DNA from: Sophora flavescens
Lineage: Eukaryota; Streptophyta; Magnoliopsida; Fabales; Fabaceae
Assembly (NCBI GenBank): GCA_030762895.1
Contig: CM061062.1
Location: 239,692,019-239,756,018 of the forward strand
Length of the DNA: 64,000 bases
Direction of reading: 5' to 3'
Position 1 is the stretch's first letter. Every line of letters begins with the position of its first letter. The notes under the pieces were generated by a model. That model did no database searches and was not told where the DNA came from. It saw nothing but the letters and a program-made list of their open reading frames with translations. Shown here one piece after another: positions 55,185 to 64,000 of the stretch. The position numbers were made by a program, and so were the translations under genes.

Positions 55185-55940
55185 GCTCGAGGAGTATTTG
55201 AGTTTGAAAATCTTAACAATTAATATTTTAATTACTCATTAAGAACAATTAATTGTCAGATCAAAAACATGTTATAATAGTTTTAGGCACATGTTAATTG
55301 TGTGTATGTGAGACCAATATTAAATTGAGAACTCTACTTACCATTTACACACATTTTCTAAAACAACCAATACAATAACTGAAATTTCCATTTTGCCCCT
55401 TATGCTTGCTTGCTTTATGTATTTCCACTTTTTGCTACTTAGTCCTTCTGGACCTTTTCCTTTTGTCAATCATAAAAAAAAAGTATCTGTCAAGGCATAT
55501 ATTTACAAAGAACACCCAACCTCACACCAATCTGAACAACCATATGAACCACAACCATCACCCCAACATACATATGAACCACACTCCTTACCCCAACATG
55601 AAGATGATGTGAGGTTAAGTCTCAAATGAGCTTCCGTGAAGAATATCTCCACCTATTTTCAATATTAAAGAAATGAAGTGTTTTGATGATGATTGAAGAT
55701 GATGTAACCGTTTTAATGTTTAAGTTTGCTTTAGTAGGTTTTGATGTATGCCATTATGTAACTTAGTTTGATTAGATGACTTAACAAATTAAAAAGGTAA
55801 TAATGCTTAACCTAAAAATAGAAATCAATTAGAGCTACTATAAAATGCCAAATGATGAAAATTTGTTTTGAAAGTATATAAGAAGCCACATACTTAGTTT
55901 TTTATTGGTCTACTTTAAACAAAGTTCGAAATTCCTTCAA

Positions 55941-56108
55941 GAGTATTCAAATACTAACTCATGTATGCCATTAATCATGCATTTTGGTAAAAACGATTAG
56001 AGTATTCAAATACCCCTGCTTGGTATTTGAATACCCTCTGTTCCGTTGAGTTTGTTAGCTTCTGTTACAGGGAGTATTGGAATACCCTGACAGTGTATTC
56101 GAATACTC
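55941..56108 (+). promoter_or_regulatory. Cluster of paired GTATTCGAATAC palindromes before the TATA box
   Basis: One unit at 55942, then pairs GTATTCAAATAC / GTATTTGAATAC at 56002/56023 and GTATTGGAATAC / GTATTCGAATAC at 56074/56095, both exactly 21 bp apart. The cluster ends about 49 bp upstream of TATATAAA (56157). Placement just upstream of the core promoter matches the arrays in elements A and B, although the sequence is unrelated. Confidence 0.7.
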
Positions 56109-56156
56109 ACTTGAAAAATCAGCAAACTTCAACTTTTTTCAGCTCCAATTGAAGTC

Positions 56157-56164
56157 TATATAAA
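56157..56164 (+). promoter_or_regulatory. TATA box of the element D LTR
   Basis: TATATAAA in the context AAGTCTATATAAAGGGC, about 49 bp downstream of the GTATTCGAATAC palindromes. This is a typical plant core promoter motif within an LTR. Confidence 0.7.
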
Positions 56165-57095
56165 GGGCTTATGCTTAAGAGTTTGAACAACAAAATGATA
56201 TGCAAAAATATACTGTTATAATTCCAAAATAGAGAGTCATCTATTCATTCTTTGTTACAAGTGATCTTAAAAGCTTTTCAAGCTTTGATGAACAAGTGTT
56301 GTGCTAGGAATTTCTCTTATACTCAATTGTATATTCTGAGTTTGTATTGGGAGTTTGAATCCCATAGTGACTCAAGAGTGTGGTATATCTTGAGTGGTGT
56401 AAATCTTTGTTGGTGAGGTATCCATCAAAGTGACCATTGCAGAAAAATCTTTGTTGGTGAGGTATCCATCAAAGTAAGGGTAAGGGATCCCTTTGTGAGT
56501 TATTGGTGAGGTATCAAACAAGGTGCAAGAATGTGGTATCTCTTGTTTGTGAGTTGTTGGTGTGGTATCCAACAAGGTGCACGAGTGTGGTATCTCTTGT
56601 TTGTGAGTTGTTGGTGAGGTATCCAACAAGGTTCAAGAGTGTGGTATCTCTTGAGAGTGTGGTTCTTGTGGGTAAGGCATCCTACAAGGGAGAGTGAATT
56701 TTGTAAGGAGTGTGGTATCTCTTGTACAAACTTTGTCATAGTGAATTTCTCCAAGAGGATTCTTGGAGACTGGATGTAGGCCACTAAGGTTGTGTGCCGA
56801 ACCAGTAAAATACTTGTGTCACTTTCTCTATCCCTACTCTCTTTACTTTCTTGCTAATTTTATTATGGTATACATGATTCTTTATGTTCTATGCTTACAA
56901 TACTATATTGCATGATTGTTGTATGATACATTCTCTTAGCTTATGCAATTGTATATCTTTCTTTAGGTGAATTCTTGAATTGATATAACAATTGTTTCTT
57001 GCTTAAGTTTCAATGAAAATTGACTCTCTTGCTTCACTATTTGAAAAGGGAATACAAATCTTGTTTTTCTAAAAGTTTTTTAAAAGGTCAATTCA

Positions 57096-57114
57096 CCCCC
57101 CCCCCCCCCCCCCC
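57096..57114 (+). repeat. Poly(C) run, 19 bp
   Basis: A homopolymer near the LTR end, the expanded complement of the G-run at 54103-54109 near the LTR start. Length may vary between copies or be affected by sequencing. Confidence 0.9.
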
Positions 57115-57144
57115 GGACTTAGAACCGTTTCCACATTTTACAAT

Positions 57145-57155
57145 TGGTATCAGAG
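57145..57155 (+). other. Primer-binding site after the element D LTR
   Basis: TGGTATCAGAG, two bases after the LTR end, complementary to the 3' end of initiator tRNA-Met, as used by most Ty1/copia elements. It shows that the sequence to the right is the 5' internal end of a copia element. Confidence 0.85.
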
Positions 57156-57162
57156 AGGGTTC

Positions 57163-57633
57163 TTGAATAAGGTTAATAACCTTTCAAGTCTCGTGGAAAT
57201 AGCATCTCAATCAAATGGGACAAGTGATTATGTTTCTATTTTTAAACCCCCTATTTTCAATGGTGACGGTTATCCTTATTGGAAAACAAGGATGAAAATT
57301 TTCATTGAGGCAATAGATGTCGATATATGGGATACGGTTTTGAATGGTCCTTTTATGCCTAGACATGTTGTTAATGAAGAGGAAAAAGATAAACCTAGAT
57401 CTTTATGGACCGATGATGATAAGAAGAAGGTCCAATTAGATAAGAAGGCTAAGAACATCATTACTACGGGAGTTAGTATTGATGATTTCTTTAGAATCTC
57501 TACTTGCAATTCTGGAAAGGAAATGTGGGATACACTTGAGATAGCCCATAAGGGCACAAGTGAAATAAGGAGATCTAGGATGAATACCTTGACACATGAG
57601 TATTAATTGTTTAGGATGATGCATGATGAATCC
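57163..57633 (+). pseudogene. gag: Copia gag N-terminal region
   Basis: From Met at 57163, 147 codons with the copia gag signature: PPIFNGDGYPYWKTRM (about residues 28-43), followed by WD...LNGPF, KKAKNIITTGV and a MWDTLEIAHKGT block. A TAA at 57604 interrupts within the conserved HEYxLFRM motif, and reading continues to 57633, where Tekay3 is inserted. The frame begins 8 bp after the primer site. In the parent element it would form the particle capsid. Confidence 0.88.
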
Positions 57634-60600
57634 TGTGACACCCTAATCTCGGGTCATCACATGGTTACCCGCTTGCGGAAATAAAACTTAATTTGCTGGT
57701 TGCTTTCGGAAAATCATGTTTTCTCAATGGTTATCTCTTCAAAATATGGTGATAAAAATTTTCCTTTTCCTCCTTATTTTAACCTCATAACCACAACAAC
57801 GTATCAAGTCCTACTTAAATACATAATGTATATAAGTCCTCTAACTATACTACCTCATATGTTTTCTCACATAAAACATCATCAGCTTCATTCTAACAAC
57901 ATAATATAACATAATCGTACCTACGCTGGTCGTAACTAACAAACACTACACCCCTTAAAAACAGCAACAGCATGCCTCGAACTAGATAGCCTTCATCTCC
58001 TTGTAGATACCATACCCCTCATACGATTCTGATATGTTTGTAAGGGTGAGACGCCAATATATGGATTCATCACCATAACTAAATGCGCAACACAAAAGAA
58101 GGCACATACACATATACATGTCTATAACAACATACTCATTCATATCATAATATCTCATTATCAATGGGTTTCACACCCCAAACATCAACATTGGAAAAAC
58201 TATGCATGAACACTTCAATATATCATCTAAACATTCATACTTAATCTCATAAGATATCTCCAACCTCGTAAACCTCGTGATGAGTTGATCAGACTCAATT
58301 GCCACAGGCACGCCCATCGTACACTGTCCAACATCGTGGCACAGTGATAACACTCGGAGATGGGGCCTCATTGTCCAAACCCTGGGCACAATGAGAACAT
58401 CTTTGTACGATATACCCTGACGCCGCAAGGTAATCCCTCGTTTAATCATGGCACGTCTGCCAAATGCATGCAAGAAAACATTTTGTTCTCAACACTTTTC
58501 TTTGTTCTATATCTTTATTTGTCAAAGCTCTCAAAAGCTTACGACTTAACATCTTTTGAAACATCTTTACATCTTTTATTAACAACACAGGACCTCAAAG
58601 TCCGAGTGCTCAATCACGAAACCCCTAGACCTTGCAATCAATCTTAGGTTCGTGGTAGTAGAAAACATCTTACAATGTGTTAACTTCTTTTAGTAGATAC
58701 CTAGTCTACAACACAACTAACCTTAATACCCCGACGTCTCGGTTATTAAGTTCTATATCTTTTACATCTTTTTACATCGTTTTACATCTTTCACATCGTA
58801 TTACATCTTTTACATCTTTTACATCGTCTTACATCTTTTACATCCTATTACATCTTTTACATCATATTACATCTTTTACCTCGTTTTACATCTTTTTACA
58901 TCTTTTACATCTTTTACATCTTTTTACATCTTTTTACATCTTTCTACATCTTTCTACATCTTTTTCATTGTTTTACATCTGTTACTTCGTTTTACATCTG
59001 TTACTTCGTTTTACATCTTTCATCTCTTTTTCATCTCTTTTACATCATTAAGTAACACTCATTTACCGAAAATTCTTTCTACTTGAAATTCGTTTATAAA
59101 ACGTCAATTCATAAAAAAATCCACTTTTCCTTTGGAAACACATTTTTTTCCAAAATAACGTCAAATCATCAACAACTTCTTTTTATTGAAACTTCAACTC
59201 TAATAAATCAATTCAAATTAAATCTCTTTTCAACATAAGTACTGCTGTTTTTAAACTCTTGCCGTAAATGATTTCGAAACTTGCCGTCGTTTAGCCTTTT
59301 CAAAGAAAACGTCTTTAAGTCTAACTTTGACATTTCTTCTAAAATAACTTTCATATATAATAAATAAGGTCTTTTCGAATATTAATTTCACAAAATCACT
59401 TTTTATAATATTTCATAATTTCTTGCGTAAAAATCAGCAGTACAAAAACAAATTTCACGGTTACGCTCTCACCGTGACTCATAAACTTCTTTTACACTAA
59501 TAAATCATTAAACTAATAATATTTCTCAAAACTCATTATTTTTCCAAAATCATATTTTCCTCTACTACCATATTCCAACATTCCCCATAAAACGTCGAAT
59601 ATAACTTTCACAGCTTATTAAATCTTTTATCTCATTAATCGGTTGTGCACTGACCACTGTCAGGCCTCTCAAACAACATTCAACATTCAACAACATCATC
59701 AACATCATCATAATTATATCCCCAGGCAGATCATGCATCATAACAACATAATATACTACTGCAGATAATTCAGAGCAGATCAATCACCGATACACAGAAA
59801 ATCAACACATCATAAACAACATAAACAATTAATCACAAACCACATATAAATCATATAAGCCACACTAAAAGCAAATAGTTATAGAGAAAATCTTTCAGGT
59901 AAGCTCCCCTTACCTCTTGAAGACTCAACTAACGTTTTCAAACAACCTCCCGATTTAATCCGGTTCCCTCCGTCGGCTTTAGGTCAAACCAACCCGATTG
60001 ATTCCTTCAAACAAATTGCAATCAAATCAAACCACAACATACCTAATTCATGAGGATTAGGTTTCGGCCTAGGGCTGACTTTTAGGGTTCAAAATCCTTA
60101 AAATTGCTAATCATGATTAAGTCATAGATTAATGGTCCTTAATTAACCTAAATCATAGATTAGTGACTAAACCACTAAGTTTCAAACTCAAAACTTCCTA
60201 ACTCTTTTATACAAGGATTCGGCCTCAACATGTTTATAGGGCTAGGGTTCTTAGTTTAATAAACTAACTTGGATTTATAAGGCATACATACTAGGAGTTT
60301 GATTAACAAGATCATTAAGGAAAACTTTGAACAAAACTCATCTAGTTCCAAGAACTAGGGTTTCGGCCAAGTCCAGAAATTAGAGAAAGAAATTTCTCAT
60401 GATCTTATGCTTTTAGATGATGAAAATAGAGATGATTATAAGATCATAGCAATTGGTTTCATGTTAGAAGGATTTTTCTAGAATTAGTTATGAATTTTCA
60501 AAGTTCTAGATCTAGAAACTTAAAAGTGATGAACAACTATGAAATAAACTTTGAATCAAGAAATTGATTGAAGAACATAGACATGATTAGAGAAGAAGAA

Positions 60601-61854
60601 TAGGATTCACCTCTTGGATATCAAAAACAAGTGAAGATCCAAGAACTTTCTTCACAAACTTGACATTCAAAGACTTAAGAACTTTAGGTTTTTGAACAAA
60701 AGGCAATAGAAACTAAGTGAAAGGTGAGGAAGGGTATTTATAGGCATGTGGGCTGCGCCACTTTTGAGGACTAAGTAGAAAGGAGGTGGCTTTTCAAAGG
60801 ATTAAAGTGCAAATAACTCATAGGGACCATTTTGCAAAGATTCCATAAGTTTAAGGACTAGTTTGCAACATGTCATTAAATTGTCATGATGACTTTTTGC
60901 CACAATAAATGTGGTTTTATCTTGATGACTTTTGGCTGAATTCTTGTCATAAATATCTTAGGAAAACCTATCTTGTTGAAGAAGATTTGAAACAATAGTA
61001 GAATAATGTGGAAGAATGTAGAATGGTGTGGAATGTAGTAGAAACTTCTAGAATGTTCTTTGCTCATCCAAGATGAGGGCAAACTTCACTCCATATTGGG
61101 CTTGCGCATGGGCCTAGGGAATTTGGGCTTGATTTCATCTTTGTGGGGCCCACCAAAAAGATTTAAGCATTAAGCTTAAGATAGGAAACTTATATGGCTC
61201 CAAATGGGCTTTATGAAACTTAAGTCATGGGTAAGGAATTTGGGCCTCAAAGCCACGGTTCTCTATGGATTTGGAACAAGGATTCTAGCCCAATTCACTT
61301 GAAAAAACTTAGAAACTAACTCAGGGACAAAAGGGTAATTAACAGAAAGTTCAGGGACTAAAGCGTAAAATTCCCAAATTTTCACTTTAACCCTGAAAAA
61401 CCTTCTAGACTTAAAAATATGATTCATCCCCATGAATCATCTCAAAATCCTAAGATAAACTCTTTATCGGCTCTTAGAAACTCCGAAATCCACTCCGTCG
61501 TCTACCCGATTACATATTCCGCCCGTAAAACGTAAATTATTTTATTTTTTTACCAAAATTTTCAAAACTTCCAGTATCGTAGCAAATACGATAAAAACAT
61601 TTTTCATCTCGTTCACAACTTAAAATTAGGTCTTCTGAAAGTAAAACTTTTACTGTCAGTGAAAATCTAGAAAACGGCAGACCGGCTTCCGTCTGAATTT
61701 TCAACCCAAAAACTTCCCCGTAACTTATGAAAATAAGTATAACATGGGAATGACCTTGGTTTGTCCAAAATCATTTTATAAGTCTCGGATAAAAATATAT
61801 ATGTTTATATATTTATTACCGATATTACGAAGCAGCGAAAATCGGGGTGTTACA
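57634..61854 (-). repeat. Tekay3 3' LTR, 4.22 kb
   Basis: TGTGACACCCTAATC...GGGGTGTTACA. It contains the TTTTACATC minisatellite (58744-59046) and the conserved U3 block at 61645-61700. Small frames such as 58171-58473 and 58360-58647 are repeated in the other LTR and match no known protein. Confidence 0.92.
58744..59046. repeat. Degenerate (TTTTACATC)n minisatellite in LTR
   Basis: About 30 copies of an 8-10-bp unit, TTTTACATC(T/G), with variants such as TTACTTCG and TTTCATC. The same array is in the second LTR (63708-64000), so it was already in the master copy and replicates with the element. Confidence 0.9.
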
Positions 61855-62592
61855 TTACTACCCCACTAAAAAAAAATTTCGTCCTCGAAATTTCGTCACT
61901 CGAAACTAATCAGAATTCTGTAATCTCATCTCAACCTTAAGATTTTACATTACCCTTCACATCACTTCATTCCTCTTATTCCATATTCCATAACACAATT
62001 CATTCTTACGTCATTTCTACATATCCGTATTATCCTCAAAATTGCATCAAAGCCTATCACCCTCGAAAAACAAAATCAAAACTTAATCACTTCTCTTATC
62101 AACATGGTTCCACCATAAACCTTATTCCAATCATCTAACTCTGAATATTATCATTAATACTAACAAAGTCTTCACAACACCACGCATCAACTCCCTACTC
62201 AAAATATTTAATCATAGTCTTAGTTCATCTTGATTATAATTCACCATTCCAATTTGATATCACCTCACACATCTCATCCTCAAAATAACTTCATTGCATA
62301 TCCTCAAAATAACTTCATTGCACATCTCATCCTCGAACTTTTCTATCAACTTAATTTTTTTTCTCAAGAACTTTTCTTTTTCGCTCACATTCAACTTAGA
62401 TAAAACTACCATAGACACTTTTCTGTAATTCCCTACCTCTTTATTAACACATATTACTTCTAAAAAGTAATTCAAACAAGTCTCGCTTCAGAAAAACACA
62501 ACATCGTCTCACTTCAGAGAAAACACAACGTCAACACAACAGACCTATTTCCCAACATTCCCGAAAGACTCGACCAGCTCTGATACCACTAA
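61855..62592 (-). other. Tekay3 internal remnant without coding capacity
   Basis: Only 738 bp. It begins with the purine tract side (TAGTGGGG on the minus strand), runs through AT-rich sequence with a short repeated ATAACTTCATTGCA(C/T)AT (62284-62323), and ends with the primer-binding site TGGTATCAGAGC at 62577-62588. The 71-codon frame at 62260-62475 (Lys/Glu-rich) matches nothing recognised. Confidence 0.85.
62577..62588 (-). other. Tekay3 primer-binding site
   Basis: TGGTATCAGAGC on the minus strand, four bases inside the right LTR. It is the exact complement of the initiator tRNA-Met 3' end used by Tekay-lineage elements. Confidence 0.9.
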
Positions 62593-64000
62593 TGTGACAC
62601 CCTAATCTCGGGTCATCACATGGTTACCCGTTTACGGAAATAAAACTTAATTTGCTGGTTGCTTTCGGAAAATCATGTTTTCTCAACGGTTATCTCTTCA
62701 AAATATGGTGATAAAAATTTTCCTTTTCCTCCTTATTTTAACCTCATAACCACAACAACGTATCAAGTCCCACTTAAATACATAATGTATATAAGTCCTC
62801 TAACTATACTACCTCATATGTTTTCTAACATAAAACATCATCAGCTTCATTCTAACAACATAATATAACATAATCGTACCTACGCTGGTCGTAACTAACA
62901 AACACTACACCCCTTAAAAACAGCAACAGCATGCCTCGAACTAGACAGCCTTCATCTCCTTGTAGATACCATACCCCTCGTACGATTCTGATATGTTTGT
63001 AAGGGTGAGATGCCAATATATGGATTCATCACCATAACTAAATGCGCAACACAAAAGAAGGCACATACACATATACATGTCTATAACAACATACTCATTC
63101 ATATCATAATATCTCATTATCAATGGGTTTCACACCCCAAACATCAACATTGGAAAAACTATGCATGAACACTTCAATATATCATCTAAACATTCATACT
63201 TAATCTCATGAGATATCTCCAACCTCGTAAACCTCGTGATGAGTTGATCAGACTCAATTGCCACAGGCACACCCATCGCACACTGTCCAACATCGTGGCA
63301 CAGTGATAACACTCGGAGATGGGGCCTCATTGTCCAAACCCCGGGCACAATGAGAACATCTTTGTACGATATACCCTGACGCCGCAAGGTAATCCCTCGT
63401 TTAATCATGGCACGTCTGCCAAATGCATGCAAGAAAACATTTTGTTCTCAACACTTTTCTTTGTGCTATATCTTTATTTGTCAAAGCTCTCAAAAGCTTA
63501 CGACTTAACATCTTTTGAAACATCTTTACATCTTTTATTAACAACACAGGACCTCAAAGTCCGAGTGCTCAATCACGAAACCCCTAGACCTTGCAATCAG
63601 TCTTAGGTTCGTGGTAGTAGAAAACATCTTACAATGTGTTAACTTCTTTTAGTAGATACCTAGTCTACAACACAACTAACCTTAATACCCCGACGTCTCC
63701 TGTTATTAAGTTCTATATCTTTTACATCTTTTTACATCGTTTTACATCTTTCACATCGTATTACATCTTTTACATCTTTTACATCGTCTTACATCTTTTA
63801 CATCCTATTACATCTTTTACATCATATTACATCTTTTACCTCGTTTTACATCTTTTTACATCTTTTACATCTTTTACATCTTTTTACATCTTTTTACATC
63901 TTTCTACATCTTTCTACATCTTTTTCATTGTTTTACATCTGTTACTTCGTTTTACATCTGTTACTTCGTTTTACATCTTTCATCTCTTTTTCATCTCTTT
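62593..64000 (-). repeat. Tekay3 5' LTR, partial
   Basis: Same start as 57634 (TGTGACACCCTAATC) and near-identical for the 1408 bp visible, including the minisatellite, which reaches the window end. The promoter part (its minus-strand start) is outside the window. Confidence 0.92.

Larger units (their letters stand above)
28028..57142 (+). mobile_element. Element D: Sirevirus-type Ty1/copia remnant with LTR, nested host
   Basis: The RNase H piece (28028-28252) continues at 52132 after element C. An env-like frame (52789-54076) and a 3.07-kb LTR (54071-57142) follow. The 5' part of pol is missing to the left, where Tekay1 ends at 28027. An extra frame after pol and a tRNA-Met primer site fit the Sirevirus lineage of Ty1/copia. 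Immediately after the LTR are a primer-binding site and a copia gag start, so the LTR is followed by the beginning of another internal region. Confidence 0.75.
54071..57142 (+). repeat. Sirevirus-type LTR of element D, 3.07 kb
   Basis: Starts TGTTGACAAG at the end of the env-like frame and ends ...TTTTACA just before a TGGTATCAGAG primer site. Near its ends it has an inverted pair: AGAGGGGGGGTGAATTG (about 54102) and CAATTCACCCCC (about 57089). It holds two palindrome clusters (54868-55184 and 55941-56108), a TATA box (56157-56164) and short repeats based on GATATCACCTC (54410-54560) and GTGGTATCTCTTG (56370-56720). No second copy of this LTR is in the window. Confidence 0.75.
57634..64000 (-). 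mobile_element. Tekay3: LTR pair with almost no internal region (runs off window)
   Basis: Left LTR 57634-61854 (4.22 kb), internal 61855-62592 (738 bp), right LTR from 62593 to beyond the window. A tRNA-Met primer site (62577-62588) and a purine tract (61861-61867) are in their normal positions for minus orientation. No gag or pol remains. Over the first 1.4 kb the two LTRs differ at about 15 positions by eye, so it is young. It interrupts the copia gag at 57633. It fits a large-retrotransposon-derivative type of non-autonomous element. Confidence 0.9.

Noticed and set aside
58171..58647. Pair of overlapping 95-100-codon frames repeated at 63130-63606
   Set aside because: Repetition reflects the two copies of the Tekay3 LTR. 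The frames overlap on opposite strands, and no protein family is recognised.

Overview
The window is repeat-dense intergenic DNA from a plant nuclear genome. No cellular host gene, tRNA or rRNA gene was recognised; nearly every base belongs to a transposable element or its remnant. The mix of Athila-type Ty3/gypsy elements, long-LTR Tekay/Del chromoviruses, a Sirevirus-type Ty1/copia element, a CACTA transposon and hAT and PIF/Harbinger MITEs points to a dicot. General resemblance to repeats I know from legumes suggests Fabaceae, but that is an inference and no species can be named.

The layout is a deep nest resolved by target-site duplications (TSDs). From the left: the end of a second CACTA copy (1-322), a Tekay-type LTR fragment in minus orientation (323-2436), a scrap of Athila-like LTR (2437-2897) and another minus-strand Tekay-type LTR (2898-5539). 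A 5'-truncated Tekay element, 'Tekay1', follows (5540-28027, plus strand). It is split by a 751-bp hAT MITE (7144-7894, TSD ATACGTAT) and by a nearly complete Athila element, 'A' (8930-23559, minus strand, TSD GAGCA). A is itself split by a young non-autonomous Athila-like element, 'B' (15598-20623, plus strand, TSD GTGGC).

Tekay1 ends inside a Sirevirus-type copia element, 'D', whose RNase H is also split by a pol-less Athila-like element, 'C' (28253-52126). C carries a complete CACTA transposon with a decayed TNP2 transposase (29765-36122, TSD TTG), a second Tekay element 'Tekay2' (36974-48121, minus strand), and a Tourist-like MITE in its 3' LTR (51261-51559, TSD TTA, with the empty site visible in the 5' LTR). 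D resumes at 52132 with the end of pol, an env-like reading frame, a 3.07-kb LTR, then a primer-binding site and a second gag. That gag is cut by 'Tekay3' (57634 to beyond 64000), whose internal region is only about 740 bp.

Genes work together only in the sense of transposition. Gag, protease, RT, RNase H and integrase segments are present for A, Tekay1 and Tekay2, and most are broken. B and C lack pol and would depend on enzymes supplied by autonomous relatives.

The strongest unexplained signal is a recurring promoter-proximal architecture: two copies of a short palindrome 19, 21 or 23 bp apart, clustered just upstream of LTR TATA boxes (A, B, D). One version of the module is shared between an Athila LTR and the 5' flank of the CACTA transposase gene.
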